Assembly: GCF_914767665.1 (NCBI RefSeq)
Contig: NC_059501.1
Coordinates: 51,088,798-51,152,797 of the forward strand
Source: Harmonia axyridis
Taxonomy: Eukaryota; Arthropoda; Insecta; Coleoptera; Coccinellidae
Reading direction: 5' to 3'
DNA length: 64,000 bases
Positions within the stretch are counted from its first letter, which is position 1. Every line of letters begins with the position of its first letter. The notes beneath the pieces are model-generated. The model was given only the letters and a program-made list of their open reading frames with translations, did no database searches and was not told the origin of the DNA. Below are positions 21,801 through 33,800 of the stretch, one piece after another. The translations under genes and the position numbers were made by a program.

Positions 21801-24800
21801 TGCTGGAAAAAATTCCGAACTCAATGAAAGGACCCCGCACGTTTAGTACGGAAAATGGCTTTCCGTGAATTTGGCTGAATTTTTGATATGTTGTAGTTCT
21901 TGATGAACTGATCAGAAAAGTCCTTAGCCACAAAGCTCAAAAATGGACAGTTTTCGAGATATGGAGCTTTGAAAATGGATTTTTTGCAATTTTTGGGGTT
22001 TTTGCTCATCAATTGGGAAGCTCTCATTTCTGGTTTTGATGGAATTTGGATGTTCGGCGGCCAGAACCCGACTGAGAAATGATCTACCTTGGTTATATTA
22101 GGCACCGCCATCGATAATTTTTCATACACTGCTCCACATTGGCTATGAAATGAGATACAAAATCCAAGATCTTCCATACATCTTTTCATGCCACACAGAA
22201 TAATTCACATGACCGAGAAACGACATATTGTGAGATTTTTTTAAGACAGGCCATAATAACTGAATCCTCACATATCTGATGTCCAATAATATCAAATATG
22301 TTAGCCAAAATGTTCATAACCAGGCACCGCTATCTGTAATGGGGGAAAATGGGAAAATCATAATCATATATCCTCAGGGATAACAATTGTGATCACTATT
22401 GATCTCATTTACATATGATATGCGATTTGTTTCTCACAAATCTCGATAATCTGACAATGGGGTGCCAAGACATTTTCCTCAGAATGTCTCGAAATTGATG
22501 ATAGCATCTCACAGACAAACGAATCCGTGAAAATGTCTGCAGTTTTGATACAATACAGTACTATCTGGGTAGAATATAGAAGTCCAAGTGTTGGAAGCTA
22601 ACTATGAATGGAACTTCCGATATTAACCCACGAATTCTTGAAAATAATTTTTTTTTTCTATGAACTTTTTGAACTTCACACATACGAATGAATATTATCT
22701 AATAATATGATCGTTGGCTAAATGAACGAGTAGATCAATCAAAAACAATATAATAATGAGAATAACATTCAAAATAATAATAACAATAATGATAATTTTG
22801 CCCTCGATTCGATTCATAATATTCTAAATGATTTCTTGCGATTGCTAATATAATTTCAAATTGTTTTTTGTTTATTATCATTATTGTTATTATTATTATG
22901 AATGTCACTCTCATTATTATATTGTTTTTGATTGATCTACTCATTCATTTAGCCAACGATCATATTATTAGATAGTATTCATTCGTATGTGTGAAGTTCA
23001 AAAAGTTCATAGAAAAAAAAATTATTTTCAAGAATTCGTGGGTTAATATCGGATGTTCCATTCATAGTTAGCTTCCAACACTTGGACTTCTATATTCTAC
23101 CCGTATAGTACTATATTGCATCAAAACTGCAGACATTTTCACGGATTCGTTTGTCTGTGAGATGCTATCATCAATTTCGAGACATTCCAAGGAAAATGTC
23201 TTGGCACCCCATTGTCAGATTATCGAGATTTGTGAGAAACAAATCACATATCATATGTAAATGAGATCAATAGTGATCACAATTGTTATCCCTGAGGATA
23301 TATGATTATGATTTTCCCATTTTCCCCCATTACAGCTCGCGATGCCTGGTTATGAACATTTCGGCTAACATATTTGATATTATTGGACATTAGATATATG
23401 AGGATTCAGATATTATGGCCTGTCTTAAAAAAAATCTCACAATATGTCGTTTCTCGGTCATGTGAATTATTCTGGCGTCATCTTGTGGCTTGAAAAGATG
23501 TATGGAAGATCTTGGATTTTATATCTCATTTCATAGCCAATGTGGAGCAGTGTATAAAAAATTATCGATGGCGGTGCCTAATATAACCAAGGTAGATCAT
23601 TTCTCAGTCGGGCTCTGGCCGCCGAACATCCAAATTCCATCAGAACCAGAAATGAGAGCTCCCCGATTGATGAGCAAAAACCCCAAAAATTGCAAAAAAT
23701 CCATTTTCAAAGCTCCATATCTCGAAAACTGTCCATTTTTGAGCTTTGTGGCTAAGGACTTTTCTGATCAGTTCATCAAGAACTACAACATATCAAAAAT
23801 TCAGCCAAATTCACGGAAAGCCATTTTCCGTACTAAACGTGCGGGGTCCTTTCTACAGATTGTTCGGGAGGTTGTGGGATGACTCTGTCGAGTTATCCAA
23901 CACGAGGACCCTGTGCTAACTTGAGGAGGGACGAAGAACCCTGAAGGAAACGGAAGAGGTTGTAACAAGTGGACCCACCTCAAAACTGTAACCTTTTTAT
24001 TCGAAACATTCAAGATGATCCCTTCTGGAGATTTTAAACCGATTCAACTCCAAAAAATCATCCAGTATAATTATCTGCAATTTCCACAATAATTTTAGCG
24101 AAAAAAACATTTTCATTCATCAGATTATTCATTTCAAATGATTATCAAATGAATGTGAAATGCAAGCGCAGTTCGCCGAACTAATAATTTTTTTTTATTA
24201 TTATGGAAATTGAAGTTAATCATTATATTGTTGAATGAATTTTAATAAGGAAGAAGGAATCACTCAAATATTTCAAAATTAAATTGAATCATTATTATAA
24301 CTGTTCAGATTGTTGGAGATGCTAAGTATAGAGGAGAAGCAATTTTATTATGAAACAGTCGATAATGCCCAAAGAGGAAAAGAAAGCAAGCTCGCTGAGA
24401 TGAAAGAACGAGCGGAGAAAATAAAAGCTAAGCGGGAAGCTGAGCGGTTGAAAGTTGTGGAAGAAAAACGCTTCCTTCAGTATAGGTAAATTAGGTATTT
24501 ATATCCTGTCGATTGTATTTTTGACTACAATATCAACAGAGACCAGAACGAGTTGCTGCGACCAGCTCTGGAAAAACTGCACAACATCGAATCAAAAATG
24601 GTGAATCTTCAACAGATGAGAGAGAACGAGGCTAAACGCGAATCAGAACGAGAAATCGATATGTTCTTCCATAGAGTGATGATGAGGGATGTGGAAGGGA
24701 AGGTAAATATAATATCTAGAATCAATATAGCTGGGCAATTCGACATCAATATTTATATTGGATGAACTGATAAAATATTTAGGTATTCTGATGTCATCAA

Positions 24801-27800
24801 TGAAAAATGAAAGGCGCTTACGGAAAATAATCGTGGAATTTCACAGTTGTGTCTGGAAAGAGGAGAGAAAGGATTTAAAATTGAGGGTACCATCAGAGTT
24901 ACTTTGCTAATACTTAATTTCATTACGGATGGGTTAAATACTACAAATTAATGATATTTGAAAATAAGTATATATTGCATTAACGTGAAATATTTTACAC
25001 CTTGGCATTTTTAGCAATAGAAAAATGTAACACAAATTTTTTATATGCCTTGAATACTTAGTCAACAACTCCCTGAAGTAGCAGCATTGATAAATCCAAA
25101 ATCATACTTTGGGATAGAGGGAAATATTACATCATATCAGAAATATTTTACTGATTCTTACTCTCCTTTAGAGAATTATTCAAAAAGTTTGAACATATAT
25201 CGGAGACACTTGTTTTCAGCAAAATCAAATAAATAGACCGAGTAGAGTGTGACGAAAAATCCTCAATGTTACCACTTTTTAACCAAATAATTGATTTTGG
25301 GAGTGTTATACAAATTTATATTTTATCAGTAGCCAAGGGCGGATCCAGGGGGGGCATAGGGGCCATGCCACCACCACCCTCTCCTCCCCTCCTTATAAAT
25401 ATAAAAATGTATCCTGAAAAATCGAAAAATATGCTTGGTACTCAGGAGGGTGAAAGATTGGATATAATCTAGAATGGTTGAAGACAGGTTGAATGTATTG
25501 GCATTAATTCATATACACAGGACCATTTGCAACAGTTTGAATGTTGAAAATATAATCGAAAGATACGCTAGTCAAAAAAATTGGAGACTAGAATTTTTTT
25601 TTATTATTTGATAATATTCAATAGGTTTAGTAAAAAAGAACCCATTATTTTTTCATAAGATGGCTTTAGTTATCTGTATCTCGCGTTGTACAAGTCCGAT
25701 CGGGTTTCACTATATGGCTTTAGAAAGATGAGATTTCACACTACAAAAACATTCTGACAGTTTTGTGATGAGTTGACTCAGTTAAGTTTGAGCGCGCCAC
25801 AAAGATGGACACTAGCAAAAAGAAAATACGCTATATTTTATAGTTTTTCTTAGATAAAGGCGAAAATACAAGCCTGGCGGCTAAAAATGTAAATAGTGTT
25901 TATGGACCTGATACTATAATAGCCAATCACGTGCAATTTTGGTTTCGTCGATTCCGTTCCGGTAATTTCGATGTCAAAGATGCACCAATTGTCGAAAATA
26001 TCGATAAAATCATGAACATTTTCGAGTTCTGTTTCGATTGCTCAAGAGCTTAAGAGTGCACAATAAACCGTTTGGAGCACTATTTGCATAAGGCTGATCT
26101 CAAGGAGATGGTAGATATATGGATACCACACGAGTTAACGCAAAAAACCGCATGGACCGAATTTCCACTGCGAATCACTGCAGAATCGCAACAAAATGCC
26201 CCATTTTTGAAACACTTGGTAACTGGTGATGAAAAGTAGGTCATTTATGACAACTTCAAGCGAAAACGGTCGTGGTCGAAACGCGGTGAGCATTCGCTGT
26301 GTGTTTAGTGAGATTGGCAAGGAATAATCTACGAAGAGCAGTTCCCCTAAGGCACAACTGTTAACTTGGAACTGTAGTTATCAAACGAAACAGCGCATAT
26401 TTGACCCAAATTGGATCATTCTAACTATGGTTATTGAAGCCTTGTTCTTCATGCGAAAATAATGGTTTTCTTTTTACTACACCTTATACTTTCTTGCGCC
26501 TGAGTTTTATTATGAAATCAATTTACATACATTTATGAATTATGTGAAATTTCTTGAACTTGTTCTTGTCCTACAAAAATTTTGGAAAGTGATTTACTGA
26601 AATTCATCTTTTTATAAAAAAACACTTGACCCAGTAGGTACCAACAAAAATTTCTGCTATTTTGCTAAACCTATATGAACCGTGACTTTCTATGCTCCCC
26701 ACCCCCTCAAACATCGCCTGGATCCGCCCCTGTCAGTAGCTTTATCTAATTTCAATTCGAAAACTATGGATATTATGAGATAACGGAAACAAGGGTTTTA
26801 CGTGTCGAATACAACATTCGATAGAATGTTCCAATTGATAAAATACGAATGAGTGGCGCTGTCATTGTTTTGGATGAGATTTTCAACCAGATTTCCAATT
26901 CTTTCTTGAATTGAAGTATAAATTCAGATTTACGTTCTTCAATGTAGAATTGGCGTTCTTCAAATGGAGGAATGATCCTTCATTTCTTTTTCATAGCTAC
27001 GAATTACTTGGAAGTTTTAAAAGGTGTTTTTCTTCTTTTGTCCTAGAACAAACTTTGTGATATGATAATGATATATGGTTTATCAGTCAGCTCAAAATTC
27101 TATTTGGCGACACAATTATTTTTGATTTCCAATCATATTAGCTACTAAAATGTTTGTCACCCTCTCTACGATGTTGAATCCGGAGACCTTGGTGGTCACC
27201 GAATATTTTGATTATCATAGTTTTATCGATTATTGTTGATAGGCACTAGGCTGATATGCAGTGTCTGTTATTGTACGCTATAAATCGGCTAATAAGTATT
27301 CTTTTTTGGCTAATAATAACTCTTTTCCTGCTCTGACTTTACTTAGAATGACCAATTTTACTTCAACTATGGAAACTTTAACATAAAAAAATATTTGAAC
27401 GATTGAAAGCCCACTAACTATTGAACGAATATAAAACTGTAACATTCTCCCCCCCCCCCCAAAATAAATAAAACAACAACTTCATTGAATATCTAGGGGA
27501 CATAATTTAACAGCTGGTCTTCGGTATGTTCTCAGTCTTGTTTTGACGTAGGCGCTTCTGACTTGTCCATCCTTTCCAACAAAAACAGCTTCGATCACCC
27601 CTTTCGTGACTTCCTGGGCAAGTCACCATCGATTATCATTACTACGTCTCCTACGGCTAATTTTTTCGTCTTCTTGTGCCATTTCGTCCTTCTTGTGAGA
27701 GTTGGAAGAGATTCCCTGATCCAACGTTTCCAGAAAGAGTCTGAAAAATATTGGGATATCTTCCACTGCTTTCTCGTAACTAGATCTCTTTCCCACAAAA

Positions 27801-30800
27801 GAGGCAATGAAGTGGAGAAGCACTTCAAGTCCCTATAAGAAAATGGTTCGGCGTCATAGCTTCTCCATCTGCGGCATCTATTGGAACGTGGACTAAGGGT
27901 CTACTATTTACCATATTACTATAGCTTCGATGAGAAGGGTGGATAAAACTTCATCTTTTGGCGATCTCTCTTTGGGAGTGACTGGTAGGGCCAGTCCTCT
28001 CCCAGCAACCTCCCATGTGTGGTGTAAGCGGTGGTATCCTTACCCACTCGATTCCCCTAGTGGTCATTTTGGCTAAAATCTGATTTTCGTTCATTTCCTG
28101 CAACGCCTTCTTCATTTCTCTCTCGGCTCCCTTCAGATTCGTACCATTATCAGCAAATATTTTCTTAGGACAATCTCTTCATCCGATCATTCTTCTGATG
28201 GCCATAATGGTGGAGTCGGTAGTTAGAGAATTTGCAATCTCCAAGTGGATGGCTCAAATACAGGTAAATAAAACCCCGTAACGTTTTTCGTGTCGACGGC
28301 CAATTGGACCAAAGTAGTCCATACCTGTAAAAGTAAAAGGTCTTACAAAGACACTTTTACCCTGCATTTTGGGAGTGGAGACATTTTTGGGACTATGGGT
28401 TTCGCTCTGAAATTCCTGCACCTATAGCAAGAGTTCCATGCACTTCTGACAGCAGCTCGAGCTTGTAAAATTCAAAACTTCTGTCGTAACTCATTCAAAA
28501 TCAACTCTTGTCCCTAATGTCTGGCTCTCTTATGATAAGGAAGGATCAAAAGATGTAAAATAATGCTTTCTATCAAGAATTATTGGAAATTTTGTTTCAT
28601 AACAGATATCTTCTGATTCTCCTATTCTTCCGTTTATCCTTACAATTCCTTCACTATCCAACATGGGGGATAATTTATAAAGTCTACTCGTTTTATCGAC
28701 AGGATTCTTATTCTTCAAACTTTGAATTTCTTCCCTGTAACATGCTTCCTGTACAAGTTTAAACCATAATTTTTCAGCTTTGTCTACTTCATCTGGTAAT
28801 AACTCAGAGAACGATTTTATGGTATCTCTGAAAACTTGAATTGCTCTCAACAACCAGGCAGTTGACCTTATGAGTCGAAGATAAGATGAAAACCTTTCAA
28901 TTTTTGGAATAGACTCAATTAAATTGTCTCCTTCCGTTGTCAGAGCAACGTATTCTTTTTTCATTTCCATGAAATATTCGTTCATTTCTTCATTTTCTCC
29001 TTTGTCTATCCCTATTTCGTTTTCTCTGAACTACGTGTCTTCATCGCATCTAAGAAAGAATGGACCAATGTTCCACCTACTCAATTCCGACCATTCACAA
29101 TTTATATTATCCCTGGTTCCTTTATCTGCTACATTCTCTTTTGTTGAAATCCAATTCCATTAATTCTCTTCAGATATATCCAATATTTCATTAACTCTAT
29201 GACCCACAAATGGCTTAAGTTTGTGAGGGTCTGATTTCAACCAACTGATTACTGCCCGGGAATCCGTCCAAAAATACTGACGACTTATAGGAATACTGTG
29301 TTTTTTTCTTATTTTTCTATCCAAACGAGGTCCCAGTACTGCCACTTGAAGTTCTGATCTAGGGATAGATAAGGTTTTCAGAGGACTTACTCTTAATTTA
29401 GCCATAACGATCTTGGAATAAATTTTTTGATTTGATAAAATTCGAAACGAAACTGCGGCATGGTCTTTCGAACTGGAATCACAAAACATATGCAATTGTA
29501 TTTTACGTTGCGAATTATCATCCAAATAGCATCTAGGAACTTTCACACCTTCAATTTTTCTTGAATCTTGCAACCATTTGAGCCATTTTTCATTTACCGA
29601 ATGTTCTAATTTGTCGTGCCATCCAGAACCCATTTTCAAAATTTCTTGTAACAAAATTCTTGCTTTGAAAGTGAAGTGACATAGAAACCCAAGAGGGTCA
29701 AAAACTGACATTACAATTTTCAACATTTTTCTTTTGGTAGTTGTTGCTTTATCTTCTAAAATTTCCATCATTTCCTTGGGTTCGACTTTGAACAAAAAAC
29801 AATCTTCATTCGGATTCCAGTGAAGTCCTAGAACACGTTCTGTTGGAAGTTCTTTCTCTATTTCTATATCTTTCAATTCCCTTGTTCTTTTTTCTGTCGG
29901 AATCAGCTTTAAAACTTCTTTGGAGTTACTTGTCCAATTTCTTATTTGGAAACCACCTCTCTTATGAACCTCTTCGACACCGGTTATTGAATCTAATGCT
30001 TCTTCTACAGAATCAACATCTAAATAATCATCCATATAATGCTGTTCCAAAATTACCCTTGCTGCTTCAGGAAATTCTTCTTCAAACTCTTTCGCGTTTT
30101 TCTTATTATGAACTGTGCAGAAGCTAGAGAAGAAGCTGCTCCGAAAATCATCACTGTCATTTCATATTCCGTCGTTTGTCCATTTTCTCCCCACCACAAA
30201 AATCTTTGAAATTTTCTATCTTCTTCTCTGATATATACTCTGTGGAACATGTCTTTGATGCCTCCTGTGAATGTAATTTTCTTTTGACTAAACTTGAAGA
30301 GTACACCCAGTAAGGAATTTAAAAAATCAGGACCTTTTAATAATTTTGCGTTTAAACTGACACCATTTACCTTAGAGGCAGCATCAAGAACTAATCTCAC
30401 CTTTCCAGGCTTTTTGGGATTCACAACTCCAAAATGAGGTAAATACCATGATTTTTCATCCTGTATTTCCATATCGATGTTCTTGCAAACCCATTGCCTT
30501 CATATTCATTGAATTTGTTTAAATAATCCTTGGAAAATACTGGATTTCGAGCTTATTTCTTTTCCATCATTTTGAGACGATTTTCTGCTGCTGACCTCGA
30601 CTGGGGCATTTTAACATCATCTTCATTCCATAGAAGGCCTATCTCCCATCTGTTTCCGACTCTCTTAGCTGTTTCTTCCATTATTTTCATAGTTTTAGCT
30701 TCTTCTACTGATATTTTCTCTTCCATCTTCACTCCAAGGCTATCAATTCTAAAAGACATTTTAACTAATTCATGCAATTCTTCATCCCTATCGACATGTT

Positions 30801-33800
30801 AAATGAATGCATTGTCAACACGGCCACGATCATTTTATTGCCATGAACAACCCAACCAAGCTCAGTACGAGACAATATTGGTGAATTTTTTCCAGCCTCT
30901 ATAACCTCACGTGTAATTATTAAATGAATATTGTCTTGCCCGATTGATATTTTTGGTTGCGCATCTATTAAGTCTGGAATGTTAATTGGTGGCAAATAAT
31001 TCCATTTTTTCATGAATATCTCGTAACTAATTGTCTGAGTTGGTAAATTCAGATCGGTGACAGTTCTTACATTCGTCATAAAAAATTCTTTATTTTCATT
31101 TTTGCCTTTGATAGTTAAGTTGATCCTCTGAGAATAGTTCTCTTCATTAACAGTTGAATTTGTCCACCGCATTCTCAGAGGATCAGTTGGACCTGTTTCT
31201 CCCAAAAATGAGGCTTACTCTTTGTCTGTCATGGTAATAGTGGACCCTTCATCGAATAACGCATATGAATCAACCTCGTTTTCAGGTCCTTTCAAAATTA
31301 TAGGAGCTATGCGCAATAAAACTTTCCTTTCTGTTTCTTTTGTATGATAACACATTTTCAGTCTCAGAAATTGGTGATGTGGCATTATATTCTCTCGGAG
31401 AATTTGGATGGAGTAAGCTGTGATGGAATTTATCACAACCATCTTTGTTGCACACTTTTTTCTTTCTGCAAAACTTAATCTGATGATTGTTACGCAAACA
31501 ACAGAAACAAATTTTATTTTTCTTTACCCATTCCCATCTTCTGTCTGGATCCAGTTGCTTGAAGTTACTGCAAGTATATATATATATGTCCAATGATTGT
31601 TCATTTTGCAGAACAGGCAATTGAATTTGCGGGTAGAGTTCTCCTCACTGGCAGCACATACGTATTTTTTCTTCCTTTCATTTTCAGTTTCCGGATAACT
31701 TAGAACACACATGCAGCATTTGCTATCTCAGCGAACCAATTAGAAAAATCTGAAATATTGATGTTTTCAGTTTTGACATTTAGACAATTCACTTTTTTGC
31801 CCCATTCCAATTTCAAAGGGTTGACAACTTTGAAACTAGTTCAGTTAGTAGGTGTGGATTGCAAAAATTTCGTTGACAGTTGAGACTTGTCACTGTAACT
31901 GACAGATTCTGAACTGCTGTGGAGAGATCTAATAAAGGTTCTAATTTATCATCGCGCAATTGCGGAAACTTTCTGATAGAAGCTATCAAATCGTTAATAA
32001 TGAACTCCGACTTTCCATACCTCTTTTCGAGTGTTTCTATTATTTTATCCACTTCACAGGTGAAATTCAATAATGCTTGAACACTTATCTTAGCTTTTCC
32101 TCTTAAACATTTCTGGAGCCTAGCAATATTTTCCCTATCACTGAAGCCGCATATTTCAGTGGTTTCCCTGAAGGCTGTTACTAACTGCAACCATTCAGTT
32201 GGATCTCCGGTAAATATTGGTAGTTCTTTGGGAATGGACTGTCTCGATAAAAACTTGCATATGTTATGAGCTTCTTGTTTTACTTAAATTTTTTCTTCAT
32301 AATTCACCTTCTGCTTCTTCTCCTCATTCTTCTGATGTAGTTTCTTCTTTCCATCGCTGTCTTCTGTCCCTGTCTCACTACCCAAAAGATATATATATAT
32401 ATATATTCTTTTGAGAAAGAGCAATACAAAATATTAATTTCAAATAATCAAGCATATGTGTCGATGAATCTCAGTATTAGCAGAGGAAATGTAACGGGGC
32501 ATCATACATTTCAACGTATGATACAAGAGAACAGATAAAAACCTCAGCAAAAACTCTGTCTCCCCGTATCGGTGTAGTGACTGGTTTGTGTAAACGTTTA
32601 CAGAATAAGCTGACATAATTTATATTGAAGGACTTCCTCTTCAACCAAAACAAAATTTACTTTATCCTCTCTCTTCGGTTGACGACTCTATAATTTCCAA
32701 TTGGATCCTAAAACAAAAAAAAAAAAAAGAAGCAGAAAGGAGTACTAATTATTAGTTTTCATTATATCGATTTGAAGTTAACTACCCATTCTAAAAAAGA
32801 ATCTGAAACTAAATGGATAGCTTGGAAACCATCATGAAATTTATAAATCGGACAATCATTCACCAAGTGGTCAATGGTCTCTTCTACACCACACTCACAT
32901 AGTGGGCTATCAATGGAATGCCATTTGAAGAGGGTACTATTACAACGACCATGGCCAGTTCTAAGTCGATTTAAAATACACCAAATTTTCCTAGGAAGAT
33001 TGAAACCTAGAACTTTTTCTGAGGGATCAATAATAAGACTTTTGTTGAAAACGTTAGAAGAAGTCCATCCCGAACGCCAAATTTCCTTGTCGCTTTCATT
33101 GGATTCAAGGAAGGTGTTAGTCCATAAAGGTTTGCGTGATTTCAATCTAGCAGTTCTAGAATCTGGGAAATAGGATAAAATTGGAAATGAGTTCGGATAG
33201 AAATGAAATTTATCCCAAGATTTCTTGACTGCAATCTGTCTACGAATATGTTCAGGATCTTTGTCAGACCTAGAACTTAAAACAAGATTTTTCTGTTCAG
33301 TTCGATTTTTTTCTGAATGAGTGACTTCTCCAATTGCACGATCCGGCGTTGGGCGTCTTCCGATTGTGCTGGTTCTCGTCATCTTCGATAAGGCTTTCGA
33401 TGATACTGATTTCTCTCACTCAAAACCTCTTGATCTTTTGGAATTTCTTCGGGTTCATTTGAACGTCGATGAATAATATGTGGTTCGGATATTGCTTTGG
33501 GCTGGGTATCATCCCCATATCTTACTGGAGGTACTCCTAAATTTTTCCTATTGCTTCTTCTGACAGACATGATTATTTCCCGAATCCTTTATCGACTATT
33601 TTTCTACGGACTAGGCAGTTTTTCTTTTTCTCGAAGGACCAAATGTTATTGTACGCTATAAATCGGCTAATAAGTACTCTTTTTTGGCTAATAATAACTC
33701 TTTTACTGCTCTGACTTTTACAAAACTGTTTTACTTAGAATGATCAATTTTACTGTAACTATGGAAACTCTAAAATGAAAAAATATTTGAACTATTGAGA

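Larger units (their letters stand above)
20577..24085. mobile_element. Composite element with inverted ends, 320-bp repeats and inner palindrome
   Basis: The left end (about 20580-20740: ACTGGGTGATTTTTTCAACT, ATGTTTCGAAT, GGGTCCACTT, ACAACCTCTT) recurs inverted at about 23945-24085. Between them lie direct repeats of about 320 bp and a 2-kb palindrome. The termini indicate a non-autonomous transposable element; no coding domain is recognised. It ends about 220 bp before CFAP53 exon 3. Confidence 0.6.
25334..26732 (+). mobile_element. hAT-type DNA transposon with 8-bp duplication
   Basis: Begins CAAGGGCGGATCCAGG and ends ...CCTGGATCCGCCCCTG, inverted ends of the hAT kind, flanked by a perfect 8-bp duplication TCAGTAGC (25326-25333 and 26733-26740). 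No hAT transposase is present: the interior is mostly a mariner insertion. It lies in CFAP53 intron 4. Confidence 0.9.

Noticed and set aside
21821..23882. Two long open frames of nearly identical protein (122 and 130 codons)
   Set aside because: They are mirror images produced by the palindrome's arms; one per arm, with no domain and no flanking gene structure.
27445..27461. C-run as an assembly gap or sequencing artefact
   Set aside because: It lies exactly at the 3' LTR border and reads as a polypurine tract on the element's strand.
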